From the NCBI GenBank assembly GCA_963966185.1, contig CAWZYM010000301.1, forward strand, positions 701,001 through 765,000: 64,000 bases of DNA, in the 5' to 3' direction. The notes under the pieces were generated by a model, which saw only the letters and a list, made by a program, of their open reading frames with translations, had not been told where the DNA came from and made no database searches. Source of the stretch: Rhabditoides inermis (Eukaryota; Nematoda; Chromadorea; Rhabditida; Rhabditidae). Position numbers and translations under genes: made by a program. This document shows, piece after piece, positions 1 through 12,353 of the stretch; position 1 is the first letter of the stretch; each line of letters begins with the position of its first letter.

Positions 1-77
1 TGCAATTATGATCTTCGCCCGTCACGTGTCAATGAGTAACGGGTCTATATCAAACAGCGCCCACATAGAAAGACGCG

Positions 78-84
78 TATAAAA
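78..84 (+). promoter_or_regulatory. TATA box of the secreted repeat-protein gene
   Basis: TATAAAA lies 41 bp before the ATG at 125. Transcription starting about 30 bp downstream (near 108) would leave out the in-frame ATG at 86 and make the ATG at 125, which begins a signal peptide, the first start codon. The promoter role is inferred from spacing only. Confidence 0.55.
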
Positions 85-124
85 GATGTGTAGGAGAGGA
101 AGCGACAGGCCATCTTCGTCCAGG

Positions 125-3100
125 ATGAAGCACATTTGGCTGTTCTGTCTACTGTGTGGTGTGCTGGGAACCACTCTTCCCAGGGACGAACCCATTCGCA
201 TACAATCGCCCCCCGATACGAGCGCCGTACTGGCTCACGTGAAGATTCTCGCCGATCAAAACTTTCTTCCACTTCTGAAGAATGTCGTTGCAAATCAATC
301 AAAGGCATTGGAATTGATGAACCTGGCAGACTTTTCTACAATGGCAAAGATAGGGACACTACTGGATATGGACAGCTTTGCCGGAATGCTCAAGACGCAC
401 ATCCCCACACAAGTCAGCATGGTCATTGACAAGATTGACCCTAGTATCATTGATAAAGTGAACCAGGCAAGAACGTTGTACAACACGTTCGCATCGTCAC
501 ACTCATCCATCGCAGACTCGCTGGCCAAGTTCGATATCCAGGGGATCACGAAATCTCTTGGACAGGAAATGCTACCATCAAAATTCACGGATTTTGTTAG
601 CAAGCCGGACACGATGATTTCCAGCTTCGTGGGAAACACAATCAACAACATGCTACCCGCGACGAAACCATCCAAGCCCATGGACACGATTGAGAACTTG
701 CAATCAGTTATGAACAATCCCCTTCTAATGTCTGCAGTTAGCAAGTTTTTGAATGCTGGCGGATTGAGCAATGCTACCGAAGCATGGATGAAAAATTTGG
801 ACTCAACGGCAAAAATTCTTCGGACTGTCGCCACAGACTCTAAAAGTCTTCTGGAAAAGTTCGATATAGTTGATCAAGCAAAATCGATCATCCGTAACAA
901 AGACTTGATGTCTCGTCTTACGAAAGGAATGTCGAAGCCGCTTGCAACAGTGCAAAATATTTTCAAGGAGAACAATCTGACAAGTGTGTTGAAGAAGCTA
1001 GGATCAAACGAGAAACTGGTAGGAACAGTGAAAAGCGTCTTGGGAAACAACAAACACGTCAACAAGATCATTGACGTTGCGACGAATTCGAAATTGCACG
1101 GTTTCATTGAGAACATCGTAAAGAACAATTTTAATCTGGGTAAATTGTCTAAACTACTTCCCGATCCATGGAACAAATTGGCTGACTTCTTACTCGAACC
1201 GAATTTGTTTGACAGACTGAAGAAAATCATATCAAATAGAATCAATATTGATCAAGTTTTCAACCGATTCAAGGAAAACCATGAAAATGATCCAGATATG
1301 GAAAGTATTAAGAAAAACGTTAATATCATCTCTAGATATACATCCAATTTGCCGGAAGGAGCAAAGAATCTTTTGAAAAATGCGTTCAAAAAACTGAAAA
1401 ATGTGAACCCATTAAATGAATTGTTCAAAAAAGGAAAGTCACTAATACAATCGAAACTTCTTCAACACGTCGACAAAAAATTGATCGAAAAAATTGCTCA
1501 GTTGCCCAAAAATGGCATTGTTGATGTTGCTAAGAAAGTCGTCAACGTTTCATCCATACTTCATAATCAAGATTGGAGTTTATTGAACAAGAAAGTCAAT
1601 GAACTGAAGAACAACTTGAGCGGAGCGCAACAAATTGTCCAGCTGTTACTAAAGCCTGATAGAATAACTACGCTGAAAAATGTTGTTTCAATTTTGAAAG
1701 AACCAGAAACGTTCAAACATCTCATCCGAATCGGCATGTCCAAATTCTCGAGTACTTCGTCCTCTAACATACACAAACGCAACGTCAATGTGATGGTTAG
1801 TATACTTGACGACGCCAGGAACAGCAACATAGTCAGTGCATTGAAGAATGCAATCGACCCAGAAACTGGCGAGATCGATCCGGGATGGGCACTTCAGAAT
1901 AGTAATTTGTTGATCGACAATACGGATTTGCTCAAATCATTGGCGGAGAATTCCGAATCACTCACTGTCATGGACACATTGTTGAACAACGACGACGTTT
2001 CCAAGCCGTTTGCCATTCAATTCAGGAACGAACCGCAGCAACTGGACAAGATGATTAAGAATGCCGATGATATAACAAATACTGTATCATCAATGACAAA
2101 CAATGACTCTGTCAATGCTCTGACGGATCTATTGGAACACACATCATCTCTGGAACAAATGGCCCAGCTTCTTCTTGATGCCGATTTGATCGACAAGGCG
2201 ATCGCCTATGCTTCCAGCGACAACCAAGTAGTGCCGACGATGATTCATACCCTAGCCAATCCAAACATCTTGAATTCACTTGTTGAATTCATGTGCGATC
2301 CACATCTCATAGACAGTGTCAATGAGATTATTGACCATCAAATTCCAAAAATGGAAACTGAGCTAGAGACCAACAAAGGCAAAATCTCGACAATTGTGAA
2401 AAATTTGGCGGATCCGAATGTGTTGCTCGAAATGATGAATTTGGTTTCTCCTAACAACTTGAACAAGGCGAGTGAGTACCTGGATGGTGCGGAACAAGAG
2501 AGAAGTGTGCCGGCTGAATACTCTCAAACGGTCGATCAGCTGCCTGACATATTGGAACGACTTCAGCGAATTGCAAAAATATTCGAAGAATACGAATCAA
2601 CATCGACAACGGAATCAGCAACCACTGTTAATAATAAACCATCAACTGCAATGCCAAGAGTGGAAGAGAAGCCGTACACAGGTTGTGACACAACGACCGA
2701 ATCAACGACTAGCAAGGCGACGAAACCGACGACAACGGAGATGGAGACAACTGAAGCTTCATCCACGACTTCTATCGAAACGAACACCAACGATTCAACC
2801 ACGACTGACACCTCAGTGGAAACTACGACGTCTGAATACACAACAACAGATACATCTACTGAAACGACGACAGCTGGAGACATATCCACCACGACAGATG
2901 ATATGTCGACTGAAATAACGTCAACGACTGAAGAAAGTCCATCAACTTCAGCAACTGACTCAACAACAAGTAAGAAGCGCGGCTCCAAAGGTACTCCGAC
3001 ACCCGGACCTAACCCTCCCTCCCCTGTACCTGACCATTCTACAACACCCGGACTTAACCCTCCCTCACCTGTACCTGACCATTCTACGACACCCGGAACT

Positions 3101-4123
3101 AACCCTCCCTCCCCTGTACCTGACCATTCTACAACACCCGGACCTAACCCTCCCTCCCCTGTACCTGACCATTCTACGACACCCGGACCTAACCCTCCCT
3201 CCCCTGTACCTGACCATTCTACGACACCCGGACTAAACCCTCCCTCACCTGTACCTGACCATTCTACGACACCCGGACCTAACCCTCCCTCCCCTGTACC
3301 TGACCATTCTACGACACCCGGACTTAACCCTCCCTCACCTGTACCTGACCATTCTACGACACCCGGACCTAACCCTCCCTCCCCTGTACCTGACCATTCT
3401 ACGACACCCGGACTTAACCCTCCCTCCCCTGTACCTGACCATTCTACGACACCCGGACTTAACCCTCCCTCCCCTGTACCTGAAGATTCTACGACACCCG
3501 GACCTAACCCTCCCTCCCCTGTACCTGACCATTCTACGACACCCGGACTTAACCCTCCCTCCCCTGTACCTGACCATTCTACGACACCCGGACTTAACCC
3601 TCCCTCACCTGTACCTGACCATTCTACGACACCCGGACCTAACCCTCCCTCCCCTGTACCTGACCATTCTACGACACCCGGACCTAACCCTCCCTCCCCT
3701 GTACCTGACCATTCTACGACACCCGGACTTAACCCTCCCTCACCTGTACCTGACCATTCTACGACACCCGGACCTAACCCTACCACTTCTAAAGTCACCA
3801 CTGACAAAAACGGACCGAAAACAACGACTACTGATGGCATCGCATCCGATTCCACTACCTTAATCACGGACACGAAATTAACGACTACTGATCAAGTCAA
3901 GTCTGAAGATACGACGACAGAATCAGTCGTTCCATCTACTACAACAGAAAAAGCAACAACTTCGCCTGATAGCTGCAAGCTGATGAACGAAAACATGCTG
4001 AGGGAAATTTCTGTTTACTTGGCCGTACAAATGGAAAGTAGATTTGCGGATAAGTTACCGGTACAACTATCAGATATAACAGACGGAATCAAGAACCTAC
4101 TGAAAGTATATCCGGCTATGTAA
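125..4123 (+). CDS. Large secreted mucin-like repeat protein, intronless
   Basis: Not recognised by name. One uninterrupted exon encodes 1,332 residues. The N-terminus (MKHIWLFCLLCGVLG) is a typical secretion signal, which supports ATG 125 over the in-frame ATG at 86. Residues about 25-840 are Leu/Lys/Asn-rich and predicted helical, with loosely recurring motifs such as DPNVL, EPNLF and NPNIL followed by a Leu-rich helix, suggesting degenerate helical repeats. Residues about 840-955 are rich in Thr/Ser and acidic residues. From about 958 come 17 full copies of a 15-residue unit (TTPGPNPPSPVPDHS, position 5 alternating P/L/T), then another Thr-rich stretch and a short conserved-looking C-terminus with one Cys. 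There is no C-terminal membrane anchor. Known mucin and cuticle-surface proteins share this composition; a surface or matrix role is inferred. An intronless gene this long stands out next to the intron-dense genes downstream. Confidence 0.85.
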   Translation: MKHIWLFCLLCGVLGTTLPRDEPIRIQSPPDTSAVLAHVKILADQNFLPLLKNVVANQSKALELMNLADFSTMAKIGTLLDMDSFAGMLKTHIPTQVSMVIDKIDPSIIDKVNQARTLYNTFASSHSSIADSLAKFDIQGITKSLGQEMLPSKFTDFVSKPDTMISSFVGNTINNMLPATKPSKPMDTIENLQSVMNNPLLMSAVSKFLNAGGLSNATEAWMKNLDSTAKILRTVATDSKSLLEKFDIVDQAKSIIRNKDLMSRLTKGMSKPLATVQNIFKENNLTSVLKKLGSNEKLVGTVKSVLGNNKHVNKIIDVATNSKLHGFIENIVKNNFNLGKLSKLLPDPWNKLADFLLEPNLFDRLKKIISNRINIDQVFNRFKENHENDPDMESIKKNVNIISRYTSNLPEGAKNLLKNAFKKLKNVNPLNELFKKGKSLIQSKLLQHVDKKLIEKIAQLPKNGIVDVAKKVVNVSSILHNQDWSLLNKKVNELKNNLSGAQQIVQLLLKPDRITTLKNVVSILKEPETFKHLIRIGMSKFSSTSSSNIHKRNVNVMVSILDDARNSNIVSALKNAIDPETGEIDPGWALQNSNLLIDNTDLLKSLAENSESLTVMDTLLNNDDVSKPFAIQFRNEPQQLDKMIKNADDITNTVSSMTNNDSVNALTDLLEHTSSLEQMAQLLLDADLIDKAIAYASSDNQVVPTMIHTLANPNILNSLVEFMCDPHLIDSVNEIIDHQIPKMETELETNKGKISTIVKNLADPNVLLEMMNLVSPNNLNKASEYLDGAEQERSVPAEYSQTVDQLPDILERLQRIAKIFEEYESTSTTESATTVNNKPSTAMPRVEEKPYTGCDTTTESTTSKATKPTTTEMETTEASSTTSIETNTNDSTTTDTSVETTTSEYTTTDTSTETTTAGDISTTTDDMSTEITSTTEESPSTSATDSTTSKKRGSKGTPTPGPNPPSPVPDHSTTPGLNPPSPVPDHSTTPGTNPPSPVPDHSTTPGPNPPSPVPDHSTTPGPNPPSPVPDHSTTPGLNPPSPVPDHSTTPGPNPPSPVPDHSTTPGLNPPSPVPDHSTTPGPNPPSPVPDHSTTPGLNPPSPVPDHSTTPGLNPPSPVPEDSTTPGPNPPSPVPDHSTTPGLNPPSPVPDHSTTPGLNPPSPVPDHSTTPGPNPPSPVPDHSTTPGPNPPSPVPDHSTTPGLNPPSPVPDHSTTPGPNPTTSKVTTDKNGPKTTTTDGIASDSTTLITDTKLTTTDQVKSEDTTTESVVPSTTTEKATTSPDSCKLMNENMLREISVYLAVQMESRFADKLPVQLSDITDGIKNLLKVYPAM
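2998..3783 (+). repeat. Coding 45-bp minisatellite
   Basis: About 17.4 copies of a 45-bp unit encode the Pro-rich 15-residue repeat. Copies differ at few sites: CCT/CTT/ACT in the variable codon, CCC/CCA before CCT, ACA/ACG, and one copy with GAAGAT for GACCAT near 3481. Such homogeneity suggests recent unit-by-unit duplication, so copy number is probably polymorphic. Confidence 0.95.
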
Positions 4124-4215
4124 TACAACAAAGCATTTTCGCAACCAACTACCAAACAAGATCAATTTTTTTCTACCACAAACCTACTTTTAACTTTTTT
4201 TTGTCAAATTGTGAC

Positions 4216-4221
4216 AATAAA
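4216..4221 (+). promoter_or_regulatory. Poly(A) signal of the repeat-protein gene
   Basis: AATAAA lies 93 bp after the stop codon, in AT-rich sequence. Confidence 0.6.
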
Positions 4222-4415
4222 CCGCATACCTTTTTTCTTGTATATGTTTCATATAATCCAGTGATTTCCCTTCTCAATTTACTGGAACGAACTGGCAGGA
4301 AGGAAGAGAAGTGAGGAAAGAACTTCTCACCTCTTGAAGTGTTTTCTTACATTCTCCAACAAGGGCGCTTCGAAACAATATAAGTCAATGTAACTGTCTC
4401 TCCCTCTCCCTCCCT

Positions 4416-4463
<48 letters not shown>

Positions 4464-4794
4464 TGTCTTTTCACTCTTACCTCCGCTCCCTTGCTACTTA
4501 TTTACAGCCTGGTGGATAGTGTGGCACGGCCTCTTTAGCACCTTCCAAGATGGCAAAAGATGGCTGTTGGAAATTGGTAAAATGCATTATTTTTACATCG
4601 AAAAATAATTTTCAAATTCAAATATTTTAAATATTGATTTTTGAATTTTCGATATTTTCTAGTTGTTTTTTTTTAACTTTTGGCGCCAAATGACCAGACA
4701 ACAAAGGAATTTTGAAAATCGGGCACTTCTGAATTACTAGTTCGGTTTTCTCCCTAAGCACTCCACTACTTCACAATTGTCCCTCTGTCTCTCT
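4222..4794. other. Intergenic, with a CT microsatellite
   Basis: Holds a CT-rich tract at about 4397-4462 that is nearly pure (CT)n for 45 bp, then AT-rich DNA. I see no gene. Confidence 0.6.
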
Positions 4795-6418
4795 CTTTGG
4801 TGTGATGCTATATCCCGTGGTGATCAAGTAGATGTTGTTTATATCGACTTTGCCAAGAATTTCGATACCGTATCTCATCAATTTTTGTTTCACAAATTAA
4901 AGGCATACGGTATAAACGATTCTCTCGTTTTGTGGCTTTCCTCATATCTTGAATCTCGGACATTTTTGTTAAGAATGGCACTGCTCTTTCCTCTCCTCTC
5001 ATGTCCCTCTGGTGTGCCTCAAGGTAGTGTTCTTGGACCGTTGTTGTTTCTCATATACATTAATGACACTTCTGATTCTATTAAGTCAGACGTGTCGTAT
5101 ATGCAGATGAACTTAAGATTAGCCGTTCTATTGTTGAGCCGATGTTCGATTTTCCTGTGTCGGCTCGCGATCTCGAAAGGATAGATGCCTGGGCTCGCTT
5201 ATGGCAGATGATAGTATCCACCCTTTCTCCTGTCTGGCTTGGAGTTGCAAAAGGTAGTGGACTCAGTTAGATCTTGGCGTAGAAGTATCTCCTGATCTAT
5301 CTCCTAGGGCACATATCTCTAAAATAGTTATGAAGGCCAATCGTGTCTCATATCTAATCTCCGCCGCCCCTGCTTCTCCTTCTCTCTCTACTTTTGTCAC
5401 TCTCTTTAACTTCTACTGCCGGCCCATTCTCAAGAATGCGGTTTGGTCCCCTAACCTCAGGTGCGACATCGACGACGTCGAGGAGGTACAGCGTAGGTTT
5501 TCCCGTTTTGCTCTTTATAAACTTGGTTACCCGTCCTTTGAGATGTCGTACGAAGAAAGGCTTTCAATCCTCGAATTGAAGTCACTCGAGTATCGACGAC
5601 TTGAGCTTGATCTCATCTTCTGCTTCAGAGTGCTAGCTGGTTTGGAGAGTGCCGAGCTGAGCGGCATGTTTAAAGGTAGTGTACCCTCTGAATGCATGAA
5701 ATCAAATTTGGAATTTGTTTTGTTTTTTGTTCAATCTCATTATCAGAAACATAATTGGTCAATATACTCTTCCTTGAAAACATCTTTAACCTTATGCAAA
5801 TACGCTTTAAACGTGAAAGAAACATGAAAACTTCGATTTTATGAAAGTTTGACGAATCTGTTTAATATTGTTAATATACACTTTTCTAAACTTATTTTGA
5901 AAATTGAACATCAAAAACAAACCACAAAACCAATAGAAAGCATTTTACGTGCGAAACAAACCAGTCACTCCGGTCAGTTCGGTGATGTAACCGCAGTCAG
6001 TGAACATAAGTTTTGCGGGCGTGCACACTTGTGCACACAATTGCCGGTAAACGTCAAACTTTAAATATATTTTAATATTTTTAAAATGGTTATTTTTTTT
6101 AATTTTAAACTTCCATGTTATGGAATTATAACTAACAATTAATAAGTAATACACTGGTAATAGCAGCTCGTGCGACCAGAATCAGAGGGTACACTACCTT
6201 TAAGGTTCCTCCCGCTCGCCGCCAGGCGCGTCGCCCCAACACCAGACAGCTTGCACGATCCTCCATCAAAACACCGGTGGTTCACCATAGTTTTTCTAAA
6301 CGTGTAGTCCGGGTTTGGAATGACCTCCCCGATTCAATAGTCAACACCTCCAGACTCATTTCTTTCAAGGAGGCACCCAGTAAGTTTGACATGCACACGC
6401 GTTTCGGTGTTTCATAGC
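4795..6418 (+). pseudogene. Dead LINE retrotransposon (reverse transcriptase and C-terminus)
   Basis: Remains of a non-LTR retrotransposon of CR1/Jockey type. In order: a reverse-transcriptase palm with DFAKNFDTVSH (from about 4846) and SGVPQGSVLGPLLFLIYIND (from about 5008); the catalytic YADD-like box, readable only in another frame as VVYADELK near 5094, which marks a frameshift and a changed last Asp; a region resembling the LINE motif DLGV...HI..I..KA (from 5267); a VQRRFSRFAL-like segment; and, after a MITE insertion at 5674-6199, the C-terminal VRVWNDLPDSI motif ending at TAG 6416-6418. The endonuclease is absent (5' truncation). Internal stops near 5206-5270 and the frameshift make it non-functional. 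Confidence 0.88.
5674..6199. mobile_element. 526-bp TTAA-flanked MITE inside the LINE
   Basis: Perfect 18-bp terminal inverted repeats (AGGTAGTGTACCCTCTGA at 5674-5691 and its complement at 6182-6199) are flanked on both sides by TTAA (5670-5673 and 6200-6203). Removing the element and one TTAA joins the LINE frame as GMF|KVPPARR, which fixes the insertion point exactly. TTAA duplications are typical of piggyBac-type elements. There is no transposase ORF, so it is non-autonomous. Confidence 0.85.
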
Positions 6419-6876
6419 TTATGCATGCTCATATATCATTTGTATTTGTTTTTGTTGTCCACTCGTTATTATCGCTTATCACACATTATTCGCACGCGAT
6501 AAATGTCTATCATTCAACTGTTAGCAAGTTCTGTGCGGTCGGGATGGAAACTCCGTCCGAAATTGGGCGTGTAATCAATATTTATACCTTTCTTGCTAAA
6601 ACTTTAATTGTTTTTTTTTTTGATAATCAGATCAACGTTTTGTTTTTGAAAATAATGTTGATTTAAAAAAAACAATGATTAATGCGCTCCATCAATTCTT
6701 CTGCGTCTCTGCCTACTCTTATCGTATGGTTTCTCGTTTTAGCAGGGCGGTGTCGGAGTACCTCCATCCAAGGATGTTCTGTGTTCGGTTTGATTTTGTT
6801 ACTTTCCTGCAAATCATATTTTTTGAACGATAGGGTTGGGTATAGTATATGCTTTCTGGACGTATCTGATTCCAGA
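6419..6876. other. Intergenic region upstream of METTL1
   Basis: AT-rich with poly-T runs. No convincing gene; a promoter for METTL1 would be expected here but I see no clear motif. Confidence 0.5.
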
Positions 6877-8100
<1,224 letters not shown>

Positions 8101-9324
8101 TCCCCCATGTTTGTGTGTGATTGAGAATTGTACTCACGTTGTTATTTTGTTGATTTGGTTGAAAATCATTGATTTTGGTTGTTACATTGGTTGATAAAAG
8201 ATTTTTGATGAAAGAAATTGTTTTTTTTTCTGTAGAGTTTTTTTTTACCTCTAGAGAAGTCATTTTTCACAGAAAACGAATTTCCCATGACTGTCTCCAA
8301 TTGACGTTTCATTCTGGTTGGTAGCGAATATTCGTCAAAAGTACTACGGAACCAGCTGGTTGCAATTTTCTATCTATTTTGTTACAAAACGTTACTTGTA
8401 TATTTTTGTTCGTATTTCTTTGATGAGCAGATTTTATTAGAAGTAATGCTAGATCTTGTTTCCTGTCTGGAACTTGTGGTTATTCCTGTATTCACCGTTT
8501 TCGCGTTCATGTATCTGTTTCATCTCGTCTACCGATTTTCGAACCGTTTATACTATTAATTTCAATTCGAATTACTTCGTTATTTTTTCGTTAGAGTTGA
8601 TTTCACAAGGGTTATATGTACAAATTGAGAAATTCACAAACAAACAGGACACTTAGTTGTTAGCTCTCACCCCGCTCACATCACATCACTCGCTCTTGCA
8701 CTCCTTCTATCACTCATTCCTGCTGTTTGCCTCTTTGAGTGTAGTATTTGTGCCAGCACTGGATGATTGTCTCTTTCGTACAAACCAAGTTTTTGCGGTG
8801 CTTAATCTACGTATGTATCGCGTATCACATGGCTGCGAATGCGTGTCTATTTCTTTTTGCGTATCTGTCTGTTTCTGATCGTTTGGAAGTCGACTAACCA
8901 CGCGGCATTCTCTCTTTTTCATATATATCTTTACGTTCTCTCGAACTGTCTCCTTTTTCTCTCCCACCACTATCCGATCCGCCCACCAATTTTCCGATCT
9001 TTGCTAGTTGAATGGGTGGCATATGGTGTGATAGATACATTGTCCAATGGTCCATAATCTATATAACAATATAATATATTTTTCTTTCACATTGTATGTT
9101 CGAGGAAGTCATTATCTCTGCCCACTCCATGTGCATATCTTTGATCTCTGTCTTATCTGCCGGCTGTGCTTGTATTGATACGGGTCATAGTCATGTTAAT
9201 GTGTTGCAAGCGTCGGGCGTCGGCGCATTGCAGTTTGTTGTGATTTCACGCCAAATGAAAATGATGCTATCATTGCTCGACCCGGTCGTTGCAGGACTGG
9301 GCAACCGACCTTCCCGAACAGGAC
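8101..9324. other. Intergenic: METTL1 3' UTR and mitoferrin upstream region
   Basis: T/C-rich and AT-rich sequence without a convincing gene. No canonical AATAAA follows METTL1. The stretch ending GTCGTTGCAG at 9294 is a good 3' splice site, so transcript 9295 onwards may be trans-spliced or be joined to an unseen upstream exon. Confidence 0.5.
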
Positions 9325-10416
9325 ATGTCGGGAGAAGACGAATACGAGTCGCTGCCGACTCACTCCGTGCCGGTGAGTGATATATTCAGTTTTTTATCTG
9401 TTATAATTCGGTTCCAGGATGGCGTTTCGCCAATTTTCGTAAGTTATATATTCGCTCTTATTAGTGTGTAGTGGATAGTGGTAGAAGGTTTGTGGATTAG
9501 TGCATGACTACTGTACTGTACAGTTTAGCTTGTGTGCGAGTAGAGATGTGGTTGTGCAGCTGAGATGTGTTTCAGGTGCACCTGGCTGCGGGTGGAATGG
9601 CGGGAGTGGTGGAGCACTGCGTCATGTTCCCGTTCGACTCGGTCAAGACGCGCATGCAGTCGCTGTGTCCCTGCCCCGAGACGCAGAAGTGCCCCACCCC
9701 CGTGCACTCGCTCGTCTCCATTGTCAAGAAGTGAGTCCATGCTCTTCATGCCACATTGATTTTCTTTTGGTGTGTACCACCGAGGAAGCGCGGGGTGCGT
9801 GGATTAGGGGATGATTGACTATGCATGTGGTTTTGAGGGAGGGCTGGCTGCGTCCGCTGCGCGGCATGAACGCTGTGGCGGTTGGATCGGCGCCCGCCCA
9901 CGCACTCTACTTCACCGTCTACGAGAAGACCAAGGTGCGCCGCGAGAAAGTGGTTACGAATTGAGTTATTGCTTGCTGTTACGGGCTCGTGGACAACACT
10001 TTGTGTTCAACGAGTTTGTTTTCAAATAGAAATTGCGGCGTATTGTATCCGAAGTAACAAGCAACCCCATGTGAAATGTAGTTGTTGTTGTGCTTAGGAG
10101 GCGCTGACGGGAAACACGGTGGGGCACATGAACACGCTGGCGTACGGACTGAGCGGAGTGTGCGCCACCTTCGTCCACGACGCAGTCATGAACCCCGCAG
10201 AGGTGAGCGAGAGGGAGAGAGCGAGAGGGAGAGAGAGAGAGAGAGAGATCTGTCTCTGTTAGTTGTTCACTTGGCTGATCTCTGTCCACTGTGTTGTTTA
10301 GGTGGTGAAGCAGCGTATGCAGATGGCCTTCTCTCCCTATGGCTCGTCCATTGAGTGCGCGCGGTGTGTGTTCAGGAGAGAGGGTGTGGCTGCCTTCTAC
10401 AGGTAAGCTGTAAGCA

Positions 10417-10449
<33 letters not shown>

Positions 10450-10966
10450 GTTCCCTTGGTTCCCACTCACTCCCTTCCCTTGCAGAAGCTACGCGACGCA
10501 GCTGGCGATGAACGTTCCCTTCCAGACGATCCACTTCATGGGATACGAGTTCTGGCAGCACGTGAGTACTACCTTTCGTTTGACGTTGTTTCATTTTGCT
10601 AGCACACCTCATGCCCCCATGCTTCTGCAATGGCCATAGCTTTGTGTTGCAGGTGTTGAATCCGGAGCACAAGTACGACCCGAAGTCTCACCTGATTGCG
10701 GGAGGAATGGCGGGTGGACTGGCGGCGGCCATCACCACGCCCCTCGACTGCATCAAGACGGTCCTCAACACTCAGCAGACGCCCGAAGTCGACAAGGGAA
10801 ACAGGGTGCTCATGAAGGTAGGCAGAGCGAGGGGAGGGGGTGATGCAGTTGTCTATTATCTGTTAAAAAGTACTTGCGTAAAGATATTAAGTTTGTCTTG
10901 ACCCAATTCAACAAAAGCGCATGCATAAAACGTTTACAAATACTAACACAAACCTGCGCCTCTCTC

Positions 10967-11016
<50 letters not shown>

Positions 11017-11774
11017 ATATGGACGTATGACGTTATTCATTTGTATTGTTATATTTCATCTGTTAGTGTCCACTGTCCACTGTCCGTTATGCGCAGGTTT
11101 GTGTTAGTATTTGTAAACGTTTTATGCATGCGCTTTTGTTGAATTGGGTCAAGACAAACTTAATATCTTTACGCAAGTACTTTTTAACAGATAATATATG
11201 TGCTTTTGTTGAATTTCATAGAAATTTCTTCTGTTTCTGATTCCCAAGCTCTGTCGTTCATTTCTCTGCGCGCCCTGCCCGCCTGCCGGGAGAGAGCTAG
11301 CCAGAGTGCCGGGAAACCCAAAACAACGCAAACCCGGCGCGAATTAGACGCTGGCGGCGGCGAGGCGAACTACACTCAAAGTGCTAGTTGGAGAACACGC
11401 GCAGAAAACGGCGAGAGAGTACGCTTTCGGCAGAGAGTCAGCGTTACCGGACACGACAGCGTTACCGGACACGACAGCGCTGCGCGCCCTCTCTAATATG
11501 ATTGTGTGTGTAGGCTGCGGACGGGTACCGCGGGTTCGCCGACGCGGCTCGCACCATCTACGCGCAGAGGGGAGCCACTGGATTCTTCTGCGGACTCCAG
11601 GCTAGAGTCATATTCCAGGTGAGCAGCGAGGAGGGGAGGAGAGTAAATATTGACTGTCTTATTTTAGTATTAATTGATATTTATTATTTGATTTTGTAGG
11701 TGCCGGCGACTGCCCTGTCGTGGTCGGTGTACGAGCTGTTCAAGTTTATGCTCGGCTACAAATCGACCGCCTGA
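9325..11774 (+). CDS. mfn-1: Mitoferrin, mitochondrial iron carrier (SLC25A28/37 type)
   Basis: Inner-membrane carrier that imports iron for haem and iron-sulfur cluster synthesis. Exons: 9325-9372, 9576-9730, 9838-9934, 10098-10202, 10302-10402, 10486-10561, 10653-10817, 11514-11618, 11700-11774; 308 residues. Three mitochondrial-carrier repeats are visible by their signatures PFDSVK (35-40), PAEVVK (133-138) and PLDCIK (224-229). The N-terminus [16 protein letters not shown] and segment [17 protein letters not shown] are nearly the same as I recall for C. elegans mitoferrin. ATG 9325 is the first Met after the 3' splice site at 9294; the open frame continues upstream to that site, so a longer N-terminus is possible. 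The acceptor of exon 3 is GAG. Intron 7 (10818-11513) holds a MITE and a GC-rich block. Confidence 0.95.
10856..11194. mobile_element. 339-bp foldback MITE in mitoferrin intron 7
   Basis: Two inverted arms of about 104 bp (10856-10959 and 11091-11194), starting TTATCTGTTAAAAAGTAC, flank a loop with a (CT)n tract. TA dinucleotides at 10854-10855 and 11195-11196 fit a TA target duplication as in Tc1/mariner-type elements. No coding capacity. Confidence 0.85.
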
Positions 11775-12353
11775 GTCGAGGAGAGGAGGCTCCGCCCCTG
11801 CTCGTCCCGCCCCTTTTGTACAGTACCATCCCACCCGACTAGGCACATTATTGACTGACTGCGTGATCAGCAGTGGCTGTGAATCCGGTCGTGCTCATGC
11901 AGCGGCTATCCCTTCTACTCGCAGTTTTCGTCTTATTTTCTCTCTTTTCTTTACTTTTCATTTATCTTTGGTTCGTAGAGTGAGTGCTCAATTAGAGATT
12001 ACAAACCTCGATGGCGCGTTTGTCTCTCGCATATTTTTCTTAGGACTACTGTAGCTGTTGTAGAATACGGATATATGATTAGAGTATACTTATAGAGTGG
12101 ATAAGAAGAGTACTATATATAATGAGGCGCGCGTTTTTCATTCAATGCCACAATACAATCGACTCTCTGATGATTAAGTTTTTGGAGGCGATTTCTTTGA
12201 TTTGCAGGATACGTGGTGTCTGAATAAATATTATAAAATCATATGTATCAGTTGTGTTTGTGCTGTTGTATCCGTTTGCAACGGTGTATGAATATCTGAA
12301 CTTGTGAATGACGTGACTTACATCTCGCATGTTGTGAGTTGAGGTGCTTTGCA
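11775..12353. other. Mitoferrin 3' UTR and PFD2 upstream region
   Basis: No gene seen. AATAAA occurs in the TCTGAATAAATAT stretch near 12222-12232, far from the mitoferrin stop, so its use is uncertain. Confidence 0.45.

Noticed and set aside
2563..3873. 436-codon minus-strand open frame opposite the coding minisatellite
   Set aside because: It is an antisense shadow of the 45-bp repeat (unit length divisible by 3) and lacks a start context or signal.
5849..6154. Short frames within the MITE at 5674-6199
   Set aside because: They lie inside a non-coding element and show no transposase motif.
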